Shown: positions 53,643-63,167, counted from the stretch's first letter. The stretch is 64,000 nucleotides of DNA from Terrimonas_A sp040509495 (GCA_040509495.1 JBEVKW010000406.1:72214-136213); one strand, 5' to 3'. A program made the numbers and translations. The notes: generated from the letters alone by a model not told the origin.

Positions 53643-54626
53643 TTACATCACCACTTCCGCCTTCTTATTATACTTGTTCTTATAATCTACCGGAGAAAGA
53701 CCGGTAATTTTTTTAAATACGGTCCTGAACGCCTTTGTATCTGAATAGCCTACTTCATACATCACTTCAGAAACATTTTTCTGACTTGTCTCCAGTTCCT
53801 TTTTCGCTGCTTCGATCTTCACCCGCTGCATATATTCCACCGGCGTATTATTTGTTGCTTTCTTGAACCTTCTTTCAAAATGTCTGCGGCCGATTGCAAA
53901 TTTCCCTGCCAGTTCCTCGATCGTGATCCGCTCCATAATATTATTCTCAATATACTCCTGCGCTTTTCGAATGGGCTCATCTTCGTGCTGCTTCTGACCG
54001 TTGAACATGATAAAGGGCGATTGACTTTTGCGGTCTATCTCTATGGCGAAAAATTTAGACGCAAAGATGGCCGTTTGCCGGTCAGTATATTTCTCCACCA
54101 GGTAAAGCAACAAATTCCAGTATGATGCGGCTCCTCCACTGGAGTACAGTCCATCCTGCTCCGTAATGATCTTATCATCCACGAGCGTAACATCAGGGAA
54201 CATATCCCTGAATTCATTCGCATAGATCCAGTGCGTTGAACATTTCTTTCCATCCAGCAAACCCGTTGAGGCAAGTAGAAATGCACCAATACATAAACTG
54301 GCCACTTCTGCACCTTTTTCGTATTGTGCAACGATCCAGGGCATGAATTCTTTGTTCAGCTCAAGCGATCTCTTCAGGTCGCCGCTTAATGCGGGAACAA
54401 AGATCAGGTCAGTTTTCTTCACATCCTTTACAAGCACATCGGTATGCACACTGAAGGATCCCTGGTTCAGCATCACTTCAGAAGACAGACCGACCATTTC
54501 TACCTTAAACAGCGGCTCCTTCCCTGCCCTCACCAGGAAATCATTGACCGCGGTGAACATATATCGCGGATCAGTGATGCTCGCCAGCACGGATTCGTTT
54601 GGCACAAGGATGGAGATATGTTTCAT
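53643..54626 (-). CDS. GlxA-family AraC regulator (DJ-1/PfpI sensor plus HTH)
   Basis: 327 residues. The N-terminal DJ-1/PfpI-like domain (about 1-195) has ISILVPNESV, LIFVPALSGD, and the nucleophile-elbow-like ASLCIGAFLLASTGLLDG with SSGGAASYW. The C-terminal HTH domain (about 215-327) has ITIEELAGKFAIGRRHFERRFKK and NVSEVMYEVGYSDTKAFRTVFKK. It belongs to the FtrA/GlxA type of regulators, which often control small redox or detoxification operons. It is divergent from the DUF1801-DoxX-RibD cluster at 54847-56405 and likely regulates it. Signal unknown. Confidence 0.92.
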   Translation of the reverse strand: MKHISILVPNESVLASITDPRYMFTAVNDFLVRAGKEPLFKVEMVGLSSEVMLNQGSFSVHTDVLVKDVKKTDLIFVPALSGDLKRSLELNKEFMPWIVAQYEKGAEVASLCIGAFLLASTGLLDGKKCSTHWIYANEFRDMFPDVTLVDDKIITEQDGLYSSGGAASYWNLLLYLVEKYTDRQTAIFASKFFAIEIDRKSQSPFIMFNGQKQHEDEPIRKAQEYIENNIMERITIEELAGKFAIGRRHFERRFKKATNNTPVEYMQRVKIEAAKKELETSQKNVSEVMYEVGYSDTKAFRTVFKKITGLSPVDYKNKYNKKAEVVM

Positions 54627-54813
54627 CGGTTGATTTTTTGGGAAGATAAATCTAGGGAAAAACTTTGGATAGCGAAGGATCTTCCTTTCCGCCCATCACC
54701 TTCAGCGTCAGAAACATATTAAAGTTCATTCGGCACAGTAAGTATCGCAGAGATGTCGTTTTTCACCCCTTATTAAGTCACACCCACACTCCCTTCTCTC
54801 CAGATTCCTGTTC

Positions 54814-54821
54814 TACTTTTG
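54814..54821 (+). promoter_or_regulatory. Candidate -7 box of the DUF1801-DoxX-RibD cluster
   Basis: TACTTTTG is an exact match to TAnnTTTG, 26 nt before the ATG at 54847. It lies in the divergent region shared with the GlxA-type regulator. Confidence 0.4.
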
Positions 54822-54846
54822 TATTCACACAGAAATCAGAAACTAT

Positions 54847-55329
54847 ATGCAAAAAACAACCGCAAAAACCGTAGATGCCTACCTGGCCTCACAGCCAGCA
54901 GATGTTCAGGCCACGCTCTCCAAAGTGCGCAAGGCTATCCGCGCAGCTGCCCCGAAAGCCGAGGAAAAGATCAGCTACCACATGCCCCTGTACAAACATC
55001 ATCTCCATTTAGTAGGATTCTGTGCTTTCACGAACCATTGCAGCTTTTTTCCTATGAGCCATGCGGTAATGAAAATGTTTGCTGAAGAATTAAAAGACTA
55101 TGACACCTCCGGCGCAACGATCCGGTTCCCTGTCGGAAAACCTCTTCCCGCAACCCTCATCAAAAAGATCGTTGCGGCCCGTATCATGGAAAACGAAGCA
55201 ATCGCGACACAGCGCGAACAAAAGAAATTGTCCAAAAAACCCGCTCCCAAAAAAGCAACAGCAAAACAAGTTGCTCCCAAAAAGAAGACGGTCAAAAAAA
55301 TCGCCAAAAAGAAAACCTCTTCGAAATAA
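54847..55329 (+). CDS. DUF1801 protein with lysine-rich histone H1-like tail
   Basis: 160 residues. The N-terminal 115 residues fit the DUF1801/YdhG fold: VDAYLASQPADVQATLSKVRKAIRAAAP, ISYHMPLYKHHLHLVGFCAF, SFFPMSHAV and ATIRFPVGKPLPATLIKKIV. The last 35 residues are almost entirely Lys, Ala, Pro, Gln and Thr (KKLSKKPAPKKATAKQ), like bacterial histone H1 or HU tails, and could bind DNA or RNA. This fusion is unlike the plain DUF1801 protein at 28822. First gene of a cluster with a DoxX-like and a RibD-like gene (41 and 32 bp gaps). Confidence 0.85.
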   Translation: MQKTTAKTVDAYLASQPADVQATLSKVRKAIRAAAPKAEEKISYHMPLYKHHLHLVGFCAFTNHCSFFPMSHAVMKMFAEELKDYDTSGATIRFPVGKPLPATLIKKIVAARIMENEAIATQREQKKLSKKPAPKKATAKQVAPKKKTVKKIAKKKTSSK

Positions 55330-55369
55330 AACCTTCTTACAATCCTTAACACGCTAAAACCCTTCGCTC

Positions 55370-55783
55370 ATGAAAAAGATGAACATCCTCTACTGGACTT
55401 TCACCGGCCTGTTTGCATTCCTGATGCTCGGCTCTGCTATTCCAAACATTACCTCAGATCCTATGTCTGTTGAAGGCTTTGGAAAGATGAGTATGCCCGC
55501 TTACCTGCTGCCATTCCTTGGCATTGCCAAAGCACTGGGTGTGATCGCCATACTTGTTCCCGGCTATCCACGAATCAAAGAGTGGGCATACGCGGGACTG
55601 ATCTTCGATCTCATCGGCGGTACCTGGTGCATCTATGCATCTGGTCAGCCCGTACAAAGCTGGGCATTCATGCCGATCCCAATCACACTTGGTTTTATCT
55701 CTTATGCCTTCTATCATAAGAAAATGAAACTAACAGAAGCGCGAAAGGCAAAAAGCAATTTAGCGACATTCAGCCCTGCTTAG
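55370..55783 (+). CDS. DoxX-like (DoxX_2) membrane protein
   Basis: 137 residues with about four transmembrane helices (ILYWTFTGLFAFLMLGSAIPNI, YLLPFLGIAKALGVIAILVPG, AYAGLIFDLIGGTWCIYASG, WAFMPIPITLGFISYAFY). The GIAKALGVIAILVPGYPRIKEWAYAG segment is typical of the DoxX-like family. Role probably in inner-membrane redox or as a small stress protein; unproven. Second gene of the cluster with the DUF1801 and RibD-like genes. Confidence 0.85.
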   Translation: MKKMNILYWTFTGLFAFLMLGSAIPNITSDPMSVEGFGKMSMPAYLLPFLGIAKALGVIAILVPGYPRIKEWAYAGLIFDLIGGTWCIYASGQPVQSWAFMPIPITLGFISYAFYHKKMKLTEARKAKSNLATFSPA

Positions 55784-55814
55784 GCCGGGCGTCACGAAGA
55801 ATAATGTTACCCGC

Positions 55815-56405
55815 ATGAGAAAGCTGATTCTTTCTATGAATATTACGCTGGACGGCTTTATCGCCGGGCCACGATGTGAACTCGACTGGCATTTCAGCTA
55901 CTGGAACGGCGAGATGGCAAGGTATGCGGCCAATCAATTAGCACTGGTAGATACGATACTTCTTGGACGGGTAACTTATGCTGCAATGGCCAAACACTGG
56001 CCCTTCGTGATCATGGATGCCAGTTTTCCAAGAGATGATATTGCTTTTGCTGACATGATGAATACACACAACAAATTCGTTTTCTCCAATACACTTGAAG
56101 AAGCCCACTGGCACAATTCAACAGTAATAAAAGAAGATCCAGCTTCGGCGATCAACAAACTAAAGCGCCTGCCCGGCAAAGACATGATCATCTTCGGAAG
56201 CGGCAGGCTGGCGAAATCGCTGATCAAAGCAGACCTTATTGATGAATACGTTCTGTGGACTTACCCTGTTATACTCGGAGCGGGCAAATCATTGTTTGGT
56301 GATGCAGGCCGGCCATCCTCCTTGCGGCTCGTAACGAGCACCGCATTCAGTTCCGGTGTGGTACTGATGGATTACCAGGTATGCCGGCATGCATATGTTG
56401 TGTGA
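55815..56405 (+). CDS. RibD C-terminal / dihydrofolate reductase-like protein
   Basis: 196 residues starting MRKLILSMNITLDGFIAGP, the same opening as the protein at 14593. The NADPH-binding segment is MIIFGSGRLAKSLIKADLIDEYVLW; TILLGRVTYAAMAKHWP, FVFSNTLEEAHWHNS and VILGAGKSLFGD are the other family marks. It is likely an NADPH-dependent reductase of unknown substrate. Third gene of the DUF1801-DoxX-RibD cluster. 56406-56608 contains no supported gene. Confidence 0.9.
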   Translation: MRKLILSMNITLDGFIAGPRCELDWHFSYWNGEMARYAANQLALVDTILLGRVTYAAMAKHWPFVIMDASFPRDDIAFADMMNTHNKFVFSNTLEEAHWHNSTVIKEDPASAINKLKRLPGKDMIIFGSGRLAKSLIKADLIDEYVLWTYPVILGAGKSLFGDAGRPSSLRLVTSTAFSSGVVLMDYQVCRHAYVV

Positions 56406-56608
56406 TTGCACGGCCTGTGCCTGAACTTACTTTCCACCGACTTGCGTAAGCTCCCGCAGATCATCCGGGTTGGTGGTATAAATGCAAACCCGCTTGTCAT
56501 CGGGATGATTCAACATGAATTCTCCGTGATCAGCGGTAACCCTACGCCATCCAGCTTAAAAGGGGTACCTTCAGCAGCCATTAACCAACCGATATCAAAA
56601 CGCTGGAG

Positions 56609-59600
56609 ATGCACCGCACACTCCTTGTACTGCTTATCCTTCTGCCTCCCTGCGGCGCAATGTCTCTTGCGGCACAACAACTCATGCCCTCCAACCAGCA
56701 ACGGTTCAAAACAGAAGACGGACTACCTCAGAGCTTTGTATCCGGAATTGTCCAGGATAAAAATGGATTTATCTGGATAGGTACACAGGATGGCCTTGCC
56801 CGTTATGATGGCCGCAGCTTTAAACCATTCTCCTCTGCCAACACAAAAGGAACAGGCTTCCGCTCTTATGTGATCAATGATCTTGTGATCAATAAAGACA
56901 ATCACATCAGCCTCTTTTACCAGGGAGGTGCGGTCGATGATTTTGACCCCGTTACCCTCACCGTTAAACCCGTTACCGGCGGTAAACGAAATCTTCCCGC
57001 GATCAAACAGGGAATGGTACCGGGAAACAACTCCGCTAATATCCTCAACTTTATGTACAGGATCAATGGGGAGGGTCTTTACTGGACAGAACCCTCCACC
57101 GGGCAAAAATTTCATGCAGGAACACGAAACGGCAAACTTCAAAATGATACGATCATCACCGTCACAAAAGACCGGCAAGGCAACCTGCTGGTAGTTACTC
57201 CTTCCGGCATCGATTTGTCACGCAACGAAGGAAAAACGTTTGAACACACTTCTTTCCGTATTCCTTATGACAGCACACCACTGCTGCACAAAACAGTAGT
57301 TGTACTGCCGGATAACACGATCGTCATACGGAACAAAGGCATGCTTTCCCTGATCAGCAAAGACACTAAAACGGTCAGCTGGATAGACCCCGGCACAAAA
57401 AATTTCTACAATCCATCCAGCTTCAATTTTGTTAAACTCGACCATCGGAACAGGCTGTATTTTGAATCATATGGACATATCTTCCGCAGGGAACCTGATG
57501 GCAAACTCAATCTGCTCTGGAAGAATCCTTTCAGAATGAACATCACCGCTTTCCTGATCGACCGTGATGATGTGCTTTGGGTAAGTCCCAATGCGGAAGG
57601 CCTGTACAAGATCACTCTTCAACCCAGCCTTTTTAAATCCTATGAATACGAAAAAGGCTTTTTTCCGGATGCGATGAAACTGGCAGGCCTGCCCGTTGAA
57701 CAACTGCCATCCTCCTGGTTTCCGCGAAAGGAACATTTCTTTTTTTATGCTGCCTTTGGTCCTGATCTCACGCAATATCTGTGCTATGGCGATCAGGATA
57801 CCGTCTTTAAAAGCCCGAACCTGTTTTATACCGATCAGGCGCAACTCAAGGCATTGCCATTCCCTCCGAAGACAGGAGCAATTCTCCGCGGTCTTACTGT
57901 TTCAGAGAATGGAGAGATCTGGACCGTCGATCCGCGCAGAGGTGGCTTCTGGCACTGGCAGAACAGATCGGTACAACCCGTTTTTATTCCTGTTGACTCT
58001 TCAGGCAGTTCACCATTGAAACAGCTGGCAGAGATCAAAGCGGCCAACAACAGGATCTGGATCAGTACCTACTGGAAGGGCCTGTTTGTTTATGAAAACG
58101 GTAAGCTGTTGCACGTAGAAAAGAATTCCGGTGACATCGAAAAACTACCGGACAACCTTACCGATATCTGTCTGAATCCCCGGAATTCTTCCCAGTTATG
58201 GATCGGATCAAGAGGATCCGGATTGATTCTGTTTGATAGCAACAAAGGTGTGCGAAAGATCTTTACAACAGAAGATGGTTTGCCTAATAATACGATCTAC
58301 GCTATTGTCTGTGATCGATCCGGTATTTTATGGCTGAGCACTAATAAAGGGATCTGCAGGTTCAACCCTATTGACTTTTCTGTTACATCTTATGTAAAAA
58401 CCGACGGGATTGCCGGTAATGAATTCAATCGCCATCATAAACTTAGTTTTAGTGATGGCCGTATTGCGCTGGGCGGCCTTGAAGGTTTTTCGGTATTCTA
58501 TCCTCCTTCTTTTAACAGCAAAAAAGAACCGATGCCCGTGCCTGTTGAAATAACAGGTATCTACATCAATAATATCCCACAGGATTTTTTAAAGCAACGA
58601 TCATTTGTCAGGCGTCCACTAACCGAACTTAAAGAACTGGAACTTCCTTATAACAGAAATTATATCTCCATTGAATTTTCTGCGCTCCAGTTTAATGAAC
58701 CTTCCAAGATACAGTACCGTTACATGCTGAAAGGTGTTGATAACAGCTGGCGGGAATCGGGTCATAATAACATTGCGTCATATGCACAACTTCGTCCCGG
58801 CAGGTACAAATTGCTGATGAACGCAACGGGTCAGAATGGAGTGTGGAGCAATGACCTAAAGGAACTCGCGATCTTTATCCGGCCTCCGTTCTGGGCCACC
58901 TGGTGGGCCTATGCCTTCTATGCGATCGGCGCTTTCCTGATCATTACATTGTATTTGCGTTATCACCGGAAAAGAACAAAAGAACAGGAGCAACTGGCAT
59001 TCAAACAAAAAGAAGCCGAACACTTAAAGGAACTGGATAAATTGAAAGATCAGTTCTTTTCCAATATCACACATGAATTCAGAACTCCGCTCACGCTGAT
59101 CATCACACCGCTTGACAAACTTTCGCAGGATCAGTCCTTCGCTCCACAAACTGGTCAAACGTTGATCAGTATGCAGCAAAATGCAAAGAAACTGTTGCGG
59201 CTCGTCAATGAGTTTCTTGATTTCTCCAGGCTGAATAAGGGACAGATGAAGGTGACACTCAGCTATGGCGACTTCAATCTTTTTACAGAAAGCATCGTCC
59301 AGCGATTCGGGGATGCAGCGAGTGAAAAAGACATCAAACTAAGTTATACATCTGCCGTCAGCAATACCATTCATGCCTTTGATGAAGAAAAATGGGAAAA
59401 GATCCTGTTCAACCTGCTAAGTAATGCGCTGAAGTTCACAGATAAGGGAGGTAAGGTTGATGTTTCGCTGAGATCACTAAATGACCGGGAGATAGAACTT
59501 GTTGTTGCTGACAACGGGATCGGGATCTCCCCGGACAATCTTTCACGGATATTCGAAAGATTTTACCAGGCAGACGCGACGGATACCCGGCATTATGAAG

Positions 59601-60565
59601 GAACCGGGATCGGCCTCGCACTGGTAAATGAACTGGTATCGCTCATGCAGGGATCAGTGCGGGCCGAAAGCGCTAAGGGGAAAGGATCTTCATTGATCGT
59701 TGTTTGTCCGCTTGAAAAAGTAGAAACCGGAATCGCCGCGGGGAGAACCAATACCGAAGCGAACATTATTCAGCAGGATACTGAACCTACGATAAACCTG
59801 CATGAAAAGCCATTGATCCTGGTTGCGGAAGACAATGCCGAGCTCCGAAGCCTGATCGCCGGAGGATTCACAGAAGAGTGGGAAGTGCTTACCGCCGGAG
59901 ATGGATCAACTGCTCATAACATGATCCTTTCGGCAATGCCGGATGTGATCGTAAGTGATATCATGATGCCGGGGAAGAACGGCCTGGAACTTTGCCGGAT
60001 GGTCAAGGAAGACCAGCGCACTGCCCATATCGGGTTCATCCTGCTCACTTCACGGGCCGGGCATGAAGTAAAAATGAAAGGACTCGAAACAGGCGCGGAT
60101 GATTTTGTAGTGAAACCATTTCATTTCGATGAATTAAAGCTCAGGATCGCCAATATCCTTTTATTGCAACAAAAACAGCGGGAATTCCTGCGGCTACAGG
60201 CTTTGCCTTCAGACCCCGGCATTGCATTGCCAAAGATCACTGACGCTTTTATTCAGCATGTTTACCAATTACTGGATGCCCATCTGGATGACCCGCAGCT
60301 GAATGTCGATTTTCTTGCCCGCAACCTTTCCATGAGCCGCAGCAGCCTGAACCGGAAATTGAAATCGCTGCTGGATATTTCCGCAAATGACCTGATCAGG
60401 CGATACAGGCTTCAGCGTGCAACAGCATTGCTGGCAAGCGGAAATGATATCTCTTCCACCGCCTATCAAACCGGCTTTAATACGCCGTCTTACTTTTCGC
60501 AATGCTTCCGCGAGCAATACGGCATCACACCTTCGGAGTATATCGCTTCCCTGAACGGTCGTTAG
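56609..60565 (+). CDS. Hybrid two-component system regulator (HTCS)
   Basis: 1318 residues. A signal peptide (MHRTLLVLLILLPPCGAMSLAAQ) precedes Reg_prop propeller blades (DGLPQSFVSGIVQDKNGFIWIGTQDG, DGLPNNTIYAIVCDRSGILWLSTNKG) and a Y_Y_Y domain near 690-765. After the transmembrane helix at about 770-790 come HisKA with FFSNITHEFRTPL (H822), HATPase with DNGIGISPDNL and GTGIGLALV, the receiver with VSDIMMPGKNG (D1117), and an AraC-type HTH (about 1215-1318). Sensor, kinase and DNA-binding output are thus on one chain, as in the HTCS that control polysaccharide loci. It is 5 kb from the PUL and not adjacent to a SusC, so its target is uncertain. Confidence 0.95.
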   Translation: MHRTLLVLLILLPPCGAMSLAAQQLMPSNQQRFKTEDGLPQSFVSGIVQDKNGFIWIGTQDGLARYDGRSFKPFSSANTKGTGFRSYVINDLVINKDNHISLFYQGGAVDDFDPVTLTVKPVTGGKRNLPAIKQGMVPGNNSANILNFMYRINGEGLYWTEPSTGQKFHAGTRNGKLQNDTIITVTKDRQGNLLVVTPSGIDLSRNEGKTFEHTSFRIPYDSTPLLHKTVVVLPDNTIVIRNKGMLSLISKDTKTVSWIDPGTKNFYNPSSFNFVKLDHRNRLYFESYGHIFRREPDGKLNLLWKNPFRMNITAFLIDRDDVLWVSPNAEGLYKITLQPSLFKSYEYEKGFFPDAMKLAGLPVEQLPSSWFPRKEHFFFYAAFGPDLTQYLCYGDQDTVFKSPNLFYTDQAQLKALPFPPKTGAILRGLTVSENGEIWTVDPRRGGFWHWQNRSVQPVFIPVDSSGSSPLKQLAEIKAANNRIWISTYWKGLFVYENGKLLHVEKNSGDIEKLPDNLTDICLNPRNSSQLWIGSRGSGLILFDSNKGVRKIFTTEDGLPNNTIYAIVCDRSGILWLSTNKGICRFNPIDFSVTSYVKTDGIAGNEFNRHHKLSFSDGRIALGGLEGFSVFYPPSFNSKKEPMPVPVEITGIYINNIPQDFLKQRSFVRRPLTELKELELPYNRNYISIEFSALQFNEPSKIQYRYMLKGVDNSWRESGHNNIASYAQLRPGRYKLLMNATGQNGVWSNDLKELAIFIRPPFWATWWAYAFYAIGAFLIITLYLRYHRKRTKEQEQLAFKQKEAEHLKELDKLKDQFFSNITHEFRTPLTLIITPLDKLSQDQSFAPQTGQTLISMQQNAKKLLRLVNEFLDFSRLNKGQMKVTLSYGDFNLFTESIVQRFGDAASEKDIKLSYTSAVSNTIHAFDEEKWEKILFNLLSNALKFTDKGGKVDVSLRSLNDREIELVVADNGIGISPDNLSRIFERFYQADATDTRHYEGTGIGLALVNELVSLMQGSVRAESAKGKGSSLIVVCPLEKVETGIAAGRTNTEANIIQQDTEPTINLHEKPLILVAEDNAELRSLIAGGFTEEWEVLTAGDGSTAHNMILSAMPDVIVSDIMMPGKNGLELCRMVKEDQRTAHIGFILLTSRAGHEVKMKGLETGADDFVVKPFHFDELKLRIANILLLQQKQREFLRLQALPSDPGIALPKITDAFIQHVYQLLDAHLDDPQLNVDFLARNLSMSRSSLNRKLKSLLDISANDLIRRYRLQRATALLASGNDISSTAYQTGFNTPSYFSQCFREQYGITPSEYIASLNGR

Positions 60566-60725
60566 TGCGAGACGACCGATTACCTTACTAATTACTCTGT
60601 TGAATCAAAATTGACAGGCTTTGGATCAGAACTGACAGCCTTACCCTACCCTCAGGCCTTAGCTTTAATTGACCGATCACCTCTTTCTGCAACCAGGTCG
60701 GCTCATTAACCAAAACCTTACGATC

Positions 60726-61262
60726 ATGAAAAAAACACCTTTCGCTTCACAGGCCTTAACACTGTTGAGCCTCGCCTTCTCCGTTTCGTCCTTTGGGCAA
60801 ACCGATGACCTGATCGCCAGCAACAAAACCAGTCGAACCGCCGCAGGCGAACCTGCCGCTATCTATACTGCTGCACCTGCTCCGAAAGCCATATCCGCTT
60901 CCGTTGAAGAAGGTCTTACCAAATGGTATCCGCAGGTAACTGATGCAAAATGGTCGGCCATTGAAAAAGGCTTCCAGGCTTCTTTTGTGCATGCGGGCCA
61001 GCAAACAACCGTCGTTTTCGACAGCCAGGGCAAATTCAGCTACTCAGTGGCCCGGGTGCCGGCCGACAAGATGCCGCCAGAACTGATAGCATTCATCAAA
61101 AAGGAATACCCGGGTTACAAATTGTTGCAATCCATTGCCATCCGCGACAATGTCAAAACTGTTTACCAAACTTCCCTTCAAAACGGCAGCGACTTTGTCC
61201 GGATCAAGTCTATCGGCGAAGAAATGGAAGTGAGCTCGCTAAAGAACCTGACCGTCCAATAA
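60726..61262 (+). CDS. Secreted PepSY-like protein
   Basis: 178 residues from MKKTPFASQALTLLSL with a signal peptide ending SFGQ (about residue 24). The rest contains two PepSY-like halves: LTKWYPQVTDAKWSAIEKGFQASFVHAGQQTTVVFD and FIKKEYPGYKLLQSIAIRDNVKTVYQTSLQNG. Such periplasmic domains (PepSY_2 / beta-lactamase-inhibitor-like) bind peptides or proteins; no catalytic residue is evident. It follows the HTCS gene after 160 bp but has its own likely promoter region, and is ended by a terminator at 61302. Confidence 0.85.
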   Translation: MKKTPFASQALTLLSLAFSVSSFGQTDDLIASNKTSRTAAGEPAAIYTAAPAPKAISASVEEGLTKWYPQVTDAKWSAIEKGFQASFVHAGQQTTVVFDSQGKFSYSVARVPADKMPPELIAFIKKEYPGYKLLQSIAIRDNVKTVYQTSLQNGSDFVRIKSIGEEMEVSSLKNLTVQ

Positions 61263-61301
61263 GTCACTTCCTCTTCCCTTTTTAGGTACCGGAATACCTC
61301 G

Positions 61302-61340
61302 GCCCTGGATAAAGCGTAATTGCTGGACCGGGGCTTTTTT
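61302..61340 (+). terminator. Rho-independent terminator of the PepSY-like gene
   Basis: GCCCTGG (61302-61308) pairs with CCGGGGC (61328-61334) with an AGC/GCT inner pair, followed directly by TTTTTT. It ends just before the first heptamer of R3. Confidence 0.75.
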
Positions 61341-61575
61341 CGTTGTCCGTTGTCCGTTGACCGTTGACCGACAGTAGCAGCCAATTGTCATCCCCAATGG
61401 CTTGATTTCACCGTTTTCTTTCAGAAAAACACGGGCCGGCAGTGGCCGCCATCGGCCATCGGCCATCAGCCATCGGCCATCGGCCATCGGACAACGGCCA
61501 TCGGTCAACGGCCATCGGTCAACGGACAACGGTCAACGGTCAACGTCCAACGTCCAACGTTCAACGGACAACCGA
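61341..61575. repeat. Heptanucleotide repeat element R3
   Basis: Left array 61341-61368 has four heptamers CGTTGTC and CGTTGAC. Right array 61450-61575 has eighteen heptamers of the consensus CAWCGGN, shading from CATCGGC on the left to CAACGGT and CAACGTC on the right. The two arrays are inverted. The 81-bp centre (61369-61449) is not obviously related to R1 and R2, although ACCAATTGTC-like CCAATTGTC occurs both in the centre and just right of the array. It lies between the PepSY-like terminator and the MFS gene and fills most of the 386-bp gap. Confidence 0.88.
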
Positions 61576-61648
61576 CAGCCCGGGCTCCAATTGTCGCAGG
61601 AAAGTGGTATAATCATTGCCAACTTCCTCTCTGAACAGACAGGAATGT

Positions 61649-63133
61649 ATGAATCTCAAGCCAAAGACAACATTAACAGAATCGGAAGTACAGGCAGGAC
61701 TGAAGCTGGTGCGTGTGGAAGGGTTAACCACCGAAGCGATGACAACGCTGATCGGAGGAGCTTTCCTGGTTGCACTGGCGCTATTGCTGGGTGCTAATAA
61801 TTTCCAGATCGGTTTACTGGCAGCACTGCCCACCCTTACAAATGTGTTCCAGTTATTATCCGTCTGGCTCGTGAGACGCTATAATAACCGTCGCGCAATC
61901 AGCGTATTTTGCTCGCTGTTCGGAAGACTACCCCTCGTCATTGTAGGAATTCTTCCTTTTTTTACGGAAGGATCGATTCAACTGGTGATCTTTTTCCTCT
62001 TCTTTTATTACCTGTTCTCTTCCATTGCCGGACCAAGCTGGAATGCGTGGATGAAAGATCTGGTGCCGGAAGCACAGCTCGGTTCATTCTTCTCCCGGCG
62101 GAGCGGTAGCATGCAAACGCTGAATGCGATCTTAAGCCTTGTTCTCGCATTTGTGATCGATTATGTAAAAGATCATTACCCGCAATACGAACTCACAACC
62201 TATTCGATCATGTTCATCATTGCCGGTATTTCCGGGTTGTCGGGTGCGTTATTTCTTCTGTCTAGAACACCTGAACCACAATCAATACTTGCAAAAGAAA
62301 ATATTTTCACCCTGCTGAAACGGCCACTGAAGGACGTTAACTTCCGGAAGCTGCTTGTATTCAACTCGGCCTGGGTGTTTGCACTGAATATCGCGATCCC
62401 GTTCTTTACCGTTTATATGTTGAGAGAGCTAAAGCTGGAAATGACTTACGTCATCGCGCTTACCGTGATCAGCCAGCTTTGCAGCATCTTCACGATCCGC
62501 ATGTGGGGAACCTTCTCTGACCGTTACAGCAATAAGACGATCCTGGCGATCGCAGCGCCGCTTTACATACTTTGTATCATCGGCTGGTGCTTTGTCGGGA
62601 TCTATACACGGTTCACACCAAACCTGATACTACTGGTGATCTTACACATTGGTGCAGGGATCGCAACAGCGGGTATCAATCTTTCGCTGACCAATATCGG
62701 CCTCAAGCTCGCACCGAAAGAACATGCGATCGTTTATCTTTCTACAAAAAATATCATCACCGCGATCTTCTCCGCAGTAGCCCCGATCGTCGGCGGATTA
62801 CTCGCGGATTTTTTCGGCAAACGATCTCTCGTGATCAATGCGCACTGGGATAGTCCGACCTACGATAAAGTTGTCTACCTTCTGAAATTACACGACATGA
62901 ACTTTCTCTTCCTCATCGGCGCCGCACTCGCATTTATCTCGCTTGAGCTGCTGGTCCGTGTAAAAGAAGTGGGCGAGGTGGAAAAGAATACGGTCGTTCG
63001 CATCATGCGGAGCAGTATCAAGAATAATCTGAAAGATTATTTTCTGATCGGCAACCTGATCACCTGGCATGAGCATCTTTTTGGATTCTTCAAAAAACGT
63101 ACACCGGATCATTCCAATCAACCCAAGAGTTAA
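61649..63133 (+). CDS. MFS transporter
   Basis: 494 residues starting MNLKPKTTLTESEVQAGLKL. About 10 to 12 hydrophobic helices are present (LIGGAFLVALALLLGANNF, VFCSLFGRLPLVIVGILPFF, LVIFFLFFYYLFSSIAGPSWNAWMKDL, IMFIIAGISGLSGALFLL, and so on), with the MFS-like loop RRYNNRRAISVFCS and GPSWNAWMKDLVPEAQLGSFFSRR. No specificity motif was recognised. The C-terminal 60 residues are cytoplasmic and basic. The ATG at 61649 follows AGGAATGT; the upstream TTG start is inside sequence next to the R3 array. Confidence 0.9.
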   Translation: MNLKPKTTLTESEVQAGLKLVRVEGLTTEAMTTLIGGAFLVALALLLGANNFQIGLLAALPTLTNVFQLLSVWLVRRYNNRRAISVFCSLFGRLPLVIVGILPFFTEGSIQLVIFFLFFYYLFSSIAGPSWNAWMKDLVPEAQLGSFFSRRSGSMQTLNAILSLVLAFVIDYVKDHYPQYELTTYSIMFIIAGISGLSGALFLLSRTPEPQSILAKENIFTLLKRPLKDVNFRKLLVFNSAWVFALNIAIPFFTVYMLRELKLEMTYVIALTVISQLCSIFTIRMWGTFSDRYSNKTILAIAAPLYILCIIGWCFVGIYTRFTPNLILLVILHIGAGIATAGINLSLTNIGLKLAPKEHAIVYLSTKNIITAIFSAVAPIVGGLLADFFGKRSLVINAHWDSPTYDKVVYLLKLHDMNFLFLIGAALAFISLELLVRVKEVGEVEKNTVVRIMRSSIKNNLKDYFLIGNLITWHEHLFGFFKKRTPDHSNQPKS

Positions 63134-63147
63134 ACCCGGCGATGTAC

Positions 63148-63155
63148 TATATTTG
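63148..63155 (+). promoter_or_regulatory. Candidate -7 box of the small Cys-rich protein gene
   Basis: TATATTTG is an exact TAnnTTTG match, 12 nt before the ATG at 63168 and 15 nt after the MFS stop. It gives a transcript with a very short leader. Confidence 0.4.
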
Positions 63156-63167
63156 AAAAAACAAATT

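Noticed and set aside
61239..61797. Overlapping frames across R3 with repeated GHRPSA / DRWPL units
   Set aside because: Products of heptamer periodicity (three heptamers make seven codons), not genes.
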